Shown: one piece after another, positions 44,390-54,148 of the stretch | How the letters are laid out: every line of letters begins with the position of its first letter | Numbering within the stretch: position 1 is the first letter of the stretch | Assembly: GCA_943736015.1 (NCBI GenBank) | Contig: OX031058.1 | Span: 19,555,001 to 19,619,000 of the forward strand | Direction of reading: 5' to 3' | Length of the DNA stretch: 64,000 nt | Origin: Tridacna crocea | Lineage: Eukaryota > Mollusca > Bivalvia > Cardiida > Cardiidae | Made by a program: the position numbers and the translations under genes | The notes under the pieces: generated by a model | Told to the model about the DNA's origin: nothing | What the model saw: only the letters and a program-made list of their open reading frames with translations | The model's database searches: none

Positions 44390-44470
44390 CCAGCCCTGGT
44401 AGAGCAGTTGGTAATGCATAGGACTCATGAGCAGAGGGTGGCTGTGTGAGTCTGCGACTCAGCCAATTTC
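44390..44470 (+). mobile_element. Degenerate tRNA-like SINE head
   Basis: TGGTAGAGCAGTTGGTAATGC (from ~44397) is a good A-box region of tRNA type. The B box is eroded (GTGTGAGTCTGCGACTC). It is too decayed to be a tRNA gene. Confidence 0.4.
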
Positions 44471-44611
44471 TTTACAAGGATTGATGACTGTCATTGCGAT
44501 GAAGCAGCCAGTTGCTTGAAAACAATTATTATGAAGACTACTGGTAGAAAGTCATACCTGCAATTTACAAGGATGTTTTCAAGGATGTTTTCAAAGTTAT
44601 CTGCTTCAAGT

Positions 44612-44831
44612 TGACCCTTTAGTACACAATCCCAATCTATACAACCTGATGAAAAGGGCTTTTGAAAACATTGTGGTAAAAAAAAATGCTGGTAACCAGG
44701 ATTTTCTTCTTTTGCCGCAATGTTTACTACCCTTCCCAAGACAAGTTTCAATATTTGAGTCACATTTGTCACCTGCAAAATGCTTTCAATTTGATCCAGT
44801 CAAAAAGTTTGTTGTTTTGGTAAAGAGTTAA
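44612..44831 (-). mobile_element. TMF1 copy
   Basis: GACCCTTTAGTACACAATCC to TTGGTAAAGAGTTAA; shares this TTAA with the TMF2 element. Confidence 0.8.
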
Positions 44832-45032
44832 CCCTTTCACTATTAAATAAATAACTTGCATTTACTAAAGAATTTATACCCTTTGCAAGATCAAGTGATA
44901 GTTTGGTCATAATAAAGAATGTAGCAGTGGACAGTGTAGCTTAGAGATCAGACTGCATGTTCTACACAGTCTGAATGTGATCGTCACTGTCCACAAAATT
45001 TAAGCTTTGATATTCTCTATGGTAAGGTAAGA
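44828..45032 (+). mobile_element. TMF2 copy
   Basis: Begins at the TTAA shared with TMF1: TTAACCCTTTCACTATTAAA; palindrome GATCAGACTGCATGTTCTAC ACAGTCTGA. The right end is eroded. Confidence 0.7.
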
Positions 45033-45114
45033 TTTAAGCTTATCTTCTACAATAGGACAGAATTTTTTACTCAGCCAAAGTGTGCGTACTTGCAGACAAG
45101 AATTTTTAATGTGT

Positions 45115-45376
45115 CATAATTAACAGTAATTGCCATTGAAAAAGGAAAATACGTTAGAAAAGGAGAAAATACTGATTACCAGTATTAAAAATCCTCGCAG
45201 ATCTGCAGACGACAGTTTAAATGTAGCTCAATTATGCGATTTTTGTTTGATAGGGTAGAAAACATTGTTGGAAAAGGAGAAAATGCTGTTTACCAGCATT
45301 TTCTCCTTTTCCCACAATGTTTTCAAAAGTCTTTTTCAGGGTTCTTAAAAGTCTGGATTATGTGCTAAAGGGTTAA
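45115..45376 (+). mobile_element. TMF1 copy with a partial second palindrome
   Basis: A short palindrome (AATACTGATTACCAGTATT, ~45165) precedes a normal right part with strong palindrome at ~45260-45325. Confidence 0.75.
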
Positions 45377-45704
45377 GGGTTTTTAAAGATTGTGACAAAG
45401 AACTTCAAATTTTTTGACAAAACTGCAAATACCTTGCTATTCGTGCCACTTACATATAATTCTGTAATACATAAAGAATGGTGTTACTTTTCACCAATGA
45501 AATATGAGGCTGTGATCTCAGGGAAATTAACATAATGTTACAAATGTCAATTATTAACTTGGCCACACAGAAAATCCATTAGCTGTTTTTTGCCATGAAT
45601 TTTCATTTTTTGCCTACGACACTTTGTCACACTCTTGTCTCTGTTATTAACTCTTGACATATTGAGTAAGGCTTAAATGACAGTCTATGCAAGCCAGATT
45701 GTTA

Positions 45705-45838
45705 AATAAAGAAAACTTGGTGGTAAAAGAAGAAAATGCAACTAGTTTTATATACTAACATTTTCTCCTACTGTCTAAGTTTCAGAAACTTTTTCCTCGG
45801 GGTCATGAAAAAACAGGATTCTGTATGATATGGACTGT
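45705..45838 (+). mobile_element. TMF1 right-half relic
   Basis: AAGAAGAAAATGC, AACATTTTCTCCTAC, CTCGGGGTCATGAAAAAAC. Confidence 0.45.
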
Positions 45839-45872
45839 TAATATTGGACATGTTATTAACTGTTAGTAAAGA

Positions 45873-45961
45873 TTTAACCCTTGCCCAAACAATCCAGGTT
45901 TTCACAACCCTGAGAAAAAAGCGCTGTCTAGAAAAATTGTGGGAAAAGGAGAAAATGCTGG
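45873..45961 (-). mobile_element. TMF1 half element cut at the palindrome axis
   Basis: TTAACCCTTGCCCAAACAAT through AAAGGAGAAAATGCTGG, then abruptly unrelated sequence. Confidence 0.8.
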
Positions 45962-46199
45962 AGAACTTGTTTGAAATTTTTTTTATTTCTCAAGAAACAT
46001 GGCTCTGGTGACTGGAGGCTACTTGTGGCCATGAAGAAATTCTTAAAAAATCTTCTCTGAAACGGCAGGTCAGATTTTGAAACAGTTTCCTCCTGCGTGG
46101 TCCAAAAACTTTCAGAATTCTTATAGAGCCATCCCATCTGGTCAATGTTCTCTGAGCATTTCAATTGTTCGATTTTTGAGCCTTCTAGAATGAGGATGG

Positions 46200-46780
46200 C
46201 ACATCTGGTGTGTTATTAAAGTGTACTTAATTCATGGCTAGCGTGAATCTTACACACGAGAAGCGCGTAACAGCAACCAAGTAAGATACCTCTGATACCT
46301 CCATACGCATGGATGTTCGGGAAACGCTCGAATGATGCTCAATGGATGCCAAAAGGACGTTTGTTTCACTTTAGTCAGTCGCTGCGTGTGCTAGGAGACC
46401 ATTCAGCGGTCGTTGACAGGTCGCCAGTGAGTCGTTCACTGCAAAGCAAACGATTAGTAACAGCTAAGTAACCCTAGAGTAACAACTGACTAGTGATAGC
46501 CTAACGCGTGCAGTGCTTGATGAACGTTAGTGAAACTTTCAACAAATGTTCTTTAACGATCTTGAGCATTTAAAATTAAATGTTGAATGTTGGTGTTGGT
46601 GAGAACTTTTGTGCATGTTCAGAACTTTTTTTCCCAACTAGCGTTCTCCGCCGATTCCTGGTGATAACCGACGATCACCGACTTTCATTAGTGTTCACAC
46701 AACGCTCTTCTGGCGCTATCCCAGCGACCATGGGCAACTAACAACATTGACCAGAACGTCATGGTGTGATGGCTCCTTTA
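46200..46780. other. Compositionally distinct unique stretch
   Basis: Base composition near balanced, CpG-rich for this window, no TMF1 and no long open frame. Contains repeated GTCG/CGTTCA words (GCGGTCGTTGACAGGTCGCC). It follows a TMF1 half element. Confidence 0.4.
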
Positions 46781-46956
46781 TAATAATGTCCTTCTGCCAT
46801 TTTGCACTCGTCCTATAGTTGGACAAAGAAGGATAATCCACTAAATGGCCTCACCAAATTTTTACTAGTAAGGATCAAAGCCAATGAGTGGCTTTTTTGG
46901 GCCCTGTCCAGCAGACTGGTTATATTTTTGTGAGTCGTCCTTTCAGATTGGTCAAC

Positions 46957-47177
46957 TTTTTCCCACAGAATCCGAATTTTGACGACCCTGGAGTAGAGGG
47001 CTTTTTAAAAAATTGGAAAAGGAGAAAATGCTGATTACCAGCATTTTCTCCTTTTCCCACAATGTTTTCTACCCTGTCACAGACAAATTTTATCATTTAA
47101 GTCACAATCACTTTGTCGTCTGTGAAAGCTTTCAATTTGGACAAGTCTGAATTTTTTTTCGTTTGGTAAAGAGTTAA
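46957..47177 (-). mobile_element. TMF1 copy
   Basis: CTTTTTCCCACAGAATCC start without TTAA; one arm shortened (AAATTGGAAAAGG); normal end. Confidence 0.8.
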
Positions 47178-47428
47178 TGTAAAACTGTCAGATGACATTT
47201 TTGTGCAACACTCTCACAGACATTTTTGAGAGATGCTACCAGATTGATTATATTTTTCTGTCATGCTTTCTCAGTCTGGTTACATTTTCATGTTCTGCTC
47301 CTTCAGGTTTGGTACATTTTTGTGTGACACTTTCACACTTATGACATCCTAAATTTTGCATGACAAAAATACTTACAAGTTTGTTACCACCTGTAACTTT
47401 TTGTTGGCTGTAATTTAACCTGTCACTC

Positions 47429-47625
47429 TTAACTCTTTCACTACTGAATAATTAAACTGTGTTTTCTGAAAGGCTAAAAACACACAGCCTCTAGAGGCAG
47501 ATTTGGTCATAATCTAGAATATAGCAGTGAACAGTATAGATCAATGATCAGACTGCACATTTGCCTGTAATCCCATCGTGATCTACACTGTCCACAAATG
47601 CTTCTCATCTGCAGTATTTATATAC
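47429..47625 (+). mobile_element. TMF2 copy
   Basis: TTAACTCTTTCACTACTGAA; ATCAGACTGCACATTTGC; GTGATCTACACTGTCCAC. Confidence 0.68.
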
Positions 47626-47712
47626 ATACTTGTCACCTGTCAATAAATGAGCAGTCTATTTTAAAATCCACATTATTCAGACTTATTTAAAGTTATGCAT
47701 AATTATTTTTGT

Positions 47713-47870
47713 TAGCTCGCCTGAGCACAAAGTGCTCATTGTGAGCTATTATAACCATGCTGTGGTTAGAATGTCTGCCTTAATGATATCTTGGACAACT
47801 GTCGAAATGGGTCATTTTGGATAAAAAACTAAGTCACAGGATCAAATCTTTGAAAAACCTTGTGTACCCC
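47713..47870 (+). mobile_element. 5' part of a pearl-like element
   Basis: GTTAGCTCGCCTGAGCACAA AGTGCTCATTGTGAGCT, then one unit of the 42169 type; cut off at the decamer element at 47880. Confidence 0.55.
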
Positions 47871-47879
47871 TGCGAAAAG

Positions 47880-48002
47880 TGGTTCTTGAGTTCATGAATA
47901 ATTCCTGAACTACAGTTCATGAACAATCCCTTAAACAGCAAATGGCCAGTTCATGAACATTTTTTGTTCCTGAACTTTTGTTTGGACTTGCACTTTTCAG
48001 AG
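47880..48002 (+). repeat. GTTCATGAAC decamer element
   Basis: Several GTTCATGAAC-type decamers around AGCAAATGGCCAGTTCATG. The same order occurs inverted at 55485-55612, so this is a defined mobile unit rather than random simple repeat. Confidence 0.6.
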
Positions 48003-48094
48003 GGCAAAACCAGGTTGTGATCCTGCCAGCATCACCAAGTTTCGAATGTTTGCCTAAAGATGACATCCAGTACCAGACTATCAGCAGTTTTTTG

Positions 48095-48192
48095 TAAGTC
48101 TGAGAAAGAAGTTTGTTGAAAACACTGAGAAAAGGAAAAATTGCTTTTAACCATCAATTTCTTCTTTTCTCACAATGTTTCATACCTTCAAT
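48095..48192 (-). mobile_element. TMF1 palindrome fragment, AATTGC type
   Basis: GGAAAAATTGCTTTTAACCA TCAATTTCTTC with AAGAAGTTTGTTGAAAACAC. Confidence 0.5.
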
Positions 48193-48441
48193 TAATCCTT
48201 TACCCAAATTCAATAATCACTGGTTTTTACAACCCTTAGATAGAAGCCTTGTGAAAATATGGCAGGAAAATATGGTGGGAAAAGGAGAAAATGCTGGTAA
48301 CCAGCATTTTCTCCTTTTCCCTCCATGTTTTCTACCCTGCTGGAAATATTTTTAGAAATTCTCTAATTTCATTTATTTTGTTGTCAGCAATAGCTTTTAA
48401 TTTGGACCAGTCTAAAATTTTGTCGTTTAGTAAAGTGTTAT
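48193..48441 (-). mobile_element. TMF1 copy
   Basis: CCTTTACCCAAATTCAATAA start; palindrome contains a duplicated arm start (ATATGGCAGGAAAATATGGT); ends 155 bp before exon D. Confidence 0.8.
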
Positions 48442-48596
48442 GTCACTTTTGATTTGTCATTTGCAAATGCTTTGGATTTGAACTAGTCTATTATTTCATT
48501 TTCGGGTAAAAAGTGTAGCCAAAAACTGAAATCTTTTGTATTTCTACATTTTTGAAAGGATGATATTTAATTTTGTTGTTGTTGTTTCTTTCATAG

Positions 48597-48744
48597 CTCC
48601 AGACACACCTCACTTGATCGAAGATAATTTCACAAGCTACAAGCTGGTATTGAAGAACGAGGCAGCCAGACTAGACTGTCCATTTGTAAATGCCACAAGA
48701 ATTGAATGGTTCGCAAGTTATGAAAAATTATCCAACAGTAGCAG
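48597..48744 (+). CDS. PTK7: PTK7-like exon D: first half of Ig domain 3
   Basis: The acceptor is TTTCTTTCATAG and the donor AG|GTGAGA. The exon is 148 nt with 48 codons, phase 1 in and phase 2 out. It encodes a linker (APDTPHLIEDN), then LVLKNEAARLDCPF with the first Ig cysteine, and RIEWFAS with the core tryptophan. Possible N-glycosylation sites are NFT, NAT and NSS. The short C-to-W spacing and following loop correspond to the third Ig domain of PTK7. The preceding intron is about 17.9 kb and contains most of the pearl-like elements. Confidence 0.85.
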
Positions 48745-48834
48745 GTGAGAATTTTATGTCTGCTTCTCTGGTATTTCTCCAATTATTATCTTGTCGGTCA
48801 TGTAAGTGTGTTTTTTTTTTTCAAACCCTGTACT

Positions 48835-49038
48835 GGATCATTGAATTCTAGACCTGTCCCAATGAAAAATCTTTAATTCTGTGGGATGACAATATCATTT
48901 ATGGTGTAGATCAAAATTTTAATGATGTGGTTTTGTCTTTGATAGGAAAGTTAAAACATTGAAAAGGCGGATAACCAGCATTGTCTGCTATTCCCTCAAT
49001 GTTTTTTATGGCCCTCATTCTTCTGAGGCTCAGATTAA
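48835..49038 (+). mobile_element. TMF1 copy, very old
   Basis: GACCTGTCCCAATGAAAAAT, ACCAGCATTGTCTGC, CAATGTTTTTTATGGCC and a final TTAA. Confidence 0.5.
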
Positions 49039-49140
49039 CCCTTACACAACCATAGTCCATTTGCAGCCAATGTAGATCAACATCACACAGCACAAAATAT
49101 GTAGTCTGATCTTTGACGTACACCATCCGATTTACTGAAA
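49035..49140 (+). mobile_element. TMF2 fragment
   Basis: TTAACCCTTACACAACCATA, ATGTAGTCTGATCTTTGACG. Confidence 0.45.
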
Positions 49141-49239
49141 AACTCTAGAAAAAAGTAACCATGGAATTGCAATCATTGGTTTCTTTCTAGACTGAAATAT
49201 AATTTCTTTCATTACTAAATATAATTATAAATGACATTT

Positions 49240-49415
49240 TCTCAAAGTGTACATATACAGTTTCAGTGCAAGATCAAGAGAGAGTTCAGTCATTGTCTGA
49301 ATGAAACAGTAGACAGTGTAGACTAGAGATCAGACTGCACATTCTGTGCAGTCTGATCTTGGTCTATACAATCCACAAAAGCTTTTGGTGTTGTCTATGG
49401 TATGAAAAGAGTTAA
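49240..49415 (+). mobile_element. TMF2 copy with perfect inner palindrome
   Basis: AGATCAGACTGCACATTCTG TGCAGTCTGATCT is a perfect inverted repeat; end TATGAAAAGAGTTAA. Left end lost. Smaller pieces of the same palindrome occur near 6715, 23400 and 40640. Confidence 0.7.
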
Positions 49416-49644
49416 TGGTTCAGACAAGGGATTGTTTAGTTAAGGGTTGAATTCCACAAGTGAGGGAAAACAGATCATAATAAACTGTCTGGTGGTTAAT
49501 TTAAAGTGTTGTCTGTGCTTAATCAAGAAAACAGTGTCAGAAAATCACCAGAATTTTATCTCATGGATTTATCTCACTATCTACAAAGGCAAATTTGTAG
49601 AAGACAAATTTGAAAATATCATTGTTTCTCCTTTTGCCAGAATG

Positions 49645-49873
49645 TTAACTCTTTACCACACAATCCGGACTTTTAACAACCCTGAAAAAGAAGCCTTTTG
49701 AAAACATTGTGGGAAAAGGAGAAAATGCTGGTAACCAGCATTTTCTCCTTTTCCCACAATGTTTTCTACCCTTCCTAAAACAAATTTCATATTTTCAGTC
49801 ACTTTTATTTTGTCGTCTGCAAATGCTTTTGATTTGGACAAACCTAAAATTTTATCATTTGGTAACGAGTTAA
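49645..49873 (-). mobile_element. TMF1 copy
   Basis: Complete; perfect palindrome with ACATTGTGGG / CCCACAATGT. Confidence 0.92.
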
Positions 49874-49959
49874 AAGGTGAAAATGCTTGTTACTGGCATT
49901 TCCCAATTTTTTTTTCCAAAAGTGTTATTCAGAATATTAGATTGTATTGTAAATGTTTG

Positions 49960-50460
49960 TCTCTGTACCAAATGACAAATTTTCGACGGGTCCAAATTGA
50001 AAGAATTTGCAGACAACAAATAAAGAGCAGAAATGATCAAATTTGTTTGTAAAAGTGTTGAAAACCTTGTTGAAAAGGGAGAATTGCATTTTTATTCACC
50101 TGAAGGGCCATATTATGTTATGACCCTGGTCATTTGCCCATTTGTCTGTCTATCTGTCAGTCCATCCGTTTGTCCATCCGTGAGCCATTTCTATTGCTAG
50201 CAACTCCTCCTACAGTTTTAATTGGAATGGGTTCAAACTTGCCACAATGAATCTCTGTGATAAGTAATACTGTTGTGCATGTGACTTTTAAAATTTGGGT
50301 ATCTGCAGGCCTTCTAGACTTCAAGCCATTCCACTGACAAGCCCCTCCGGGCTATAATTATGCATGGCTTTATGAAGCTCTTGTTTCCCTTTCCCACAAG
50401 GTTTTCAAAAGGCTACTTTCTCAGGTTGTTAAAAGTCTTGATTGTTTGGTAAAGAGTTAC
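49960..50460 (+). mobile_element. TMF1 copy split by a pearl-like insertion
   Basis: The left part runs to ~50091 (GGGAGAATTGCATTTTTA); the right part resumes at 50387 with CCCTTTCCCACAAGG and ends GTTTGGTAAAGAGTTA. The break is near the palindrome axis. Confidence 0.82.
50092..50386 (+). mobile_element. Short Helitron/pearl-like element
   Basis: Starts TTATTCACCTGAAGGGCC, contains TCTGTC/TCCATCCGT stretches and CTCCTACAGTTTTAATTGGA, ends AAGCTCTTGTTT. The terminal CTCTTGTTT is shared with the larger elements at 32692 and 35324. Confidence 0.6.
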
Positions 50461-50656
50461 CCCTTTACAGTTTTATGGCCCTTAGTGAAAGAGAGCTTTT
50501 TGAAACAATGTAGGGAAAGGAAAAGTTCTCAGAATCTTTTATTTGATTATTTTCAGCCCTTTAAAAGAGAAACCCCATTATTATACACTCATTTCATGTT
50601 TGATCTTACATGCTTCAATTTGGACAAGTCCAAAATTCTGTCATTTAAAAGGGGGT
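50456..50656 (-). mobile_element. TMF1 copy, diverged
   Basis: Abuts the previous copy; TTTGGACAAGTCCAAAATTC and a decayed palindrome. Confidence 0.6.
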
Positions 50657-51063
50657 AATTGCAAATGTATAAAATACCAAGGTAAGAAAGGATGAAACAG
50701 ACAAATTTATCTTGAAGAATTTCTCAGCTATCTCAATTGGATGTATTTCGAATGTATCTTCATTTTAAAGGTGAACCATAAATTATTCCTGGCCTTCCTA
50801 CAAAACCTTGGGAGTTTCCCTTCCTAAAGGGTATCCCTCCCATGTGTATGAGAATTTTTAACCTTATCGATAGAATATACATGGTAAATTAGTCACACTC
50901 TGTCATAAAAAGGGGCTTAATTCATATTCTGTGATACATTTTATCTAGCAGTCTTCAATAATTATGGACCCATAGAAACCATCTATACTGTTAATAATTT
51001 GGATGTGTTTGACATTGTTTGAAGAAAAATAAAATATAAAATTCTCTTTCATTTTTTTTTCAG

Positions 51064-51194
51064 GCACCTGATTTTTAGCAATGGTTCTTTGTATTTTCCA
51101 CGAGTAAGAAACAGTGATGCTGGTGGGTACCGGTGTGAGGGCCTCTCTGCAGATATGCCAGCTCAGATTTTCTCCTCCATTTTGGCAATTGCAT
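51064..51194 (+). CDS. PTK7: PTK7-like exon E: second half of Ig domain 3
   Basis: The acceptor is TTTTTTTTCAG and the donor T|GTAAGT. The exon is 131 nt with 43 codons; its first base completes an arginine codon begun in exon D. It encodes IFSNGSLYFPRVRNSDAGGY, then RCEG, close to the PTK7 Ig3 signature in which an F-x-NGSL strand leads to R-x-x-x-AG-x-YRC. NGS is a glycosylation site. The exon ends in phase 1, so the next exon should begin with two codon bases and open Ig4. I could not find such an exon in the remaining 12.8 kb. Confidence 0.85.
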
Positions 51195-51227
51195 GTAAGT
51201 TTTAGGAACAGTGGTCTCCCTTACCTC

Positions 51228-51256
51228 ACCCCCCCCCCCCCCCACACACACACACA
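51228..51256 (+). repeat. C run then CA dinucleotide repeat
   Basis: A run of about 15 C followed by (CA)n, 35 bp past exon E; read on the opposite strand it gives a spurious glycine-rich ORF. Confidence 0.85.
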
Positions 51257-51301
51257 AAATGCAGAGAAATTGAAAAATATCTTTAACCTTTTACCAGTGA
51301 A

Positions 51302-51530
51302 TTAACCCTTTACTACACAATCCCGACTTTTAACGGCCTTGAGAAAGAAGCCTTTTGAAAACATTGTAGGAAAAGGAGAAAATGCTGGTAACCAGCATTT
51401 TCTCCTTTACCAACAATGCTTTCTACCCAATCAAAGACAAATCCCAACATTCGAGCAGCATCGCAAATGTCATCTGCAAATGCTTTTAATTTGGACAGGT
51501 CTAGAGTTTTGTTGTGTTGTAAGGAGTTAA
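51302..51530 (-). mobile_element. TMF1 copy after exon E
   Basis: Complete; begins 107 bp past exon E, after a C-run/CA repeat; arms TTGTAGGAAAAGG and CTTTACCAACAATG differ slightly. Confidence 0.9.
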
Positions 51531-51625
51531 ATGACAAGAAGAAAGAGGCCTCTTGAACCATACTGGAGGAAGGGAAATGCTGATAAACAGCATTTTCTCC
51601 TGTTCTGACTCTTTTTGTGGTGTTT
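51530..51625. mobile_element. TMF1 palindrome fragment
   Basis: GGGAAATGCTGATAAACAGC ATTTTCTCC and AAAGAGGCCTCTTGAACC. Confidence 0.5.
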
Positions 51626-52370
51626 GTCAAAGATAATACCACTGTGAGTTCAGTATTAAGTTTTGAAGACCGTTTATTGTATTTTGTGCGGAGCCAAAGG
51701 ATGTAAACCCGGTAAAACTAAATTTTCTCAGGCAAATGAGTTTTTCGGTAGCACTCGGATATGTAATTGGAAATGGCATGTTAAAAAACACAGGGTGAGC
51801 CTATTGATCGTTGAAATATGAAGTTTTGATTGAAAATAGCTCAACAGTATTTGTCTATGGCTAGCTTGGTCCTGGATTTTTGGTTCCAAAACCAGTTCGT
51901 CCCATGGCATATTCATCCCATGATTGGGCGCTACTCCATTTAATTGCATATGAAAATTTATAGATCGAAATAATTGATAGTAATGTTGGGAATCAAATGT
52001 TAACGGCTAAAGATATGTCAACATCATAGTTTTCAGGAACAAACTGAATTCTATTCGAGATATTCACATGGTTTTTCTCTCTCTCCATCATGCATCCTAC
52101 TGTCAAGAGACGTTTCCCTTGATCCGTCCTAATGATCAAAAGGAGACCACCAATACACAAATAATCCAAACTTTGTCATAAGTACTCTCTTTCAACCAAA
52201 TAGGTATTCAATTGCTTCGTGAGTTGACTTTCAAGCCAATAATAAAAAATGATTTTTTTTCTTTCTTTCAAATTATTAATTCCACACAATGGGTTCCTTG
52301 ACAAATACGACTGCAGCGTTCTCAAAGCTTTGATTTTTCTCCCATATCATTGACAAATTCATTAGAGTCA
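51609..52370. repeat. ~760 bp diverged repeat, copy 2
   Basis: Partner of 31735-32495. Shared blocks include TAGCACTCGGATATGTAATT, TTCATCCCATGATTG and AGGAGACCACCAATAC. Low copy in this window (two), in different introns of the same gene. Confidence 0.65.
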
Positions 52371-52472
52371 CATTTACATTTTTGTCTGTTGTTGCTGTCA
52401 TTTCCGACAAGACTGCATTTTTGTAATTTGTCTAAGAATCAGAAAATAATGAAGGATTAAATGACTTATTTC

Positions 52473-52662
52473 TTAACCAAACTATCCCTTCTTATAAAAG
52501 CCGTTTGAAACAAAGATTTTGAAAATATTGCCAGAACAGAAAAGAATATGGGAAAAAGAAAAAAATGCTTGTAACCAACAGTCTCTTTGTTTACCAACAA
52601 TGTTTTCAAGAGCCTTCTTTCTCAGGGTTGTTAAAACCGGGATTATTTACTGAACGGGTTAA
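52473..52662. mobile_element. TMF1 arm-swapped hybrid (two right arms)
   Basis: TTAACCAAACTATCCC on one side, AAAACCGGGATTATTTACTG and GGGTTAA on the other; neither side has the left arm. Confidence 0.65.
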
Positions 52663-52849
52663 AAGGATTTTTTTTTTTTGTTTGAAAAGCCAGGAACCAG
52701 CTTGCAACTGAAGGTGATTAGAGTAACACTAAAAAGGGTTTTTGAAGTTGAGAAATATCACAAGTGGCAATTTCCGGAAAACTTTCACCAGAATCACCTA
52801 GACCTAGGAATTACATTACTTCTCCAAACGTACTCATTCAAAATGATAT

Positions 52850-53059
52850 AACTCTTCTTAAACTTGACTAAACTGAAAGCAATTGCAGGACATAAATTAA
52901 TTGCAAATCAAATGACGATTTCTGCTTAAGATATAGAAGAAAACATTGCAGGAAAAGAAGAAAATGATGGTCACCAACATTTTCTCAATTTCCTACATTC
53001 TTTTAAAAAGGCTCTGTCTCAGGGTGGTTAAAACTCAGGATTGTATGGTAAGGGCTTAA
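52850..53059 (+). mobile_element. TMF1 copy, diverged
   Basis: AACTGAAAGCAATTGCAGG, GATGGTCACCAACATTTTC and GTATGGTAAGGGCTTAA. Confidence 0.68.
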
Positions 53060-53194
53060 CTCTTTGGTAGACTGCAAATTTTAGTCTTTACCAATTTAAA
53101 GCTCGCCCTCTCAGTTTTCTAAGCCTCACTAGATAAACTTTATCCATCTCGGCACCAACCATATATTCTCTATTTTCATAGCCTCAGAAACTTC

Positions 53195-53400
53195 AGCCAG
53201 CCAGAATGGTAAACTATTATTCTGCGAAAAGGGGCATTTGTTTTTGCGTAAAGTGTCATCTCTAATCAGCAATTCAAGACAGCACTTTAAGCCAAGCAGA
53301 AAATAACATAAAACTGTTGTTTCAGATTAGCCTGTGCGGAGTGCACAGGCTGATCCAGAACAACACTTTCTCAAATGTCCGAATATCCCTTTTGTGTGTT
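53195..53400. repeat. Hairpin-bearing interspersed repeat
   Basis: Perfect hairpin GCCTGTGC-GGAGT-GCACAGGC at 53330-53350, with TGCGTAAAGTGTCATC and CAACACTTTCTC on the flanks; type common in bivalve DNA (recall, not search). Confidence 0.5.
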
Positions 53401-53924
53401 ACAGTCCATATTACAAAGCCTGTCTAGACTAAAGCTGCCATGAAATTGCACTTATTTGGATCTTATTTCAAGCCTGAAAAAGTCCATGTTGCTTATTTGG
53501 CACATTAAGGCCTAATATCAGAGAGCAAAGTCAAGGAAAACTGTACCTTTGGGATAAGATGGCTTTCTTTTCATCATTTTCTCTTCTGTCTTGCTGTGTT
53601 GAATTACTATTGTTCCCAGTGGTACAATATAAGATACCACTTAAATTTTCATTATGATAACCTGGCAGACTAATAGAATTCCTTACTGCAGACTTCTAGC
53701 GATTAGACCTCTTGAAAATTTTGAATAAGAACGGCTTATTGAGGGATGTAGCTCAAATTGTTGTCTTCAGAAAAAGTCTTGGGCTCCACTATTCATAAAT
53801 AAACATTGACCAACACATGTAATAAGTTCCTTAGGAAACTATAATTTTTGATCAACTCTTTTTTAATGATTTATATGGACAGAATAAAAACGAAACTGGT
53901 GCTGTAGAGGTTGAAGGAGTTGTT
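53400..53924. other. Intron-like sequence, nothing recognised
   Basis: No exon with suitable phase and no family seen elsewhere in the window. Confidence 0.3.
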
Positions 53925-54148
53925 CCAACCCGTTACCATCAATTTCTCCCTTTAAGAAGATTAAGAATGAGATTTTGGAAAAGATCGTGGGAAAAGGTGA
54001 AAAAGCTTGCAACCATCATTTTCTCTTTTCTCGCCAGGTTTTCTTTCCTTTCAAAGATAAATTTGAGCTTTTGAGCCACAATTGAATTGTCCTTTCCAAA
54101 TGTTTTCAATTTGGACAAGTTTAAAATTTTGTCATCTGGTAAAAGGTT
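53925..54148 (-). mobile_element. TMF1 copy
   Basis: CAACCCGTTACCATCAATTT to TCTGGTAAAAGG; palindrome worn. Confidence 0.72.
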
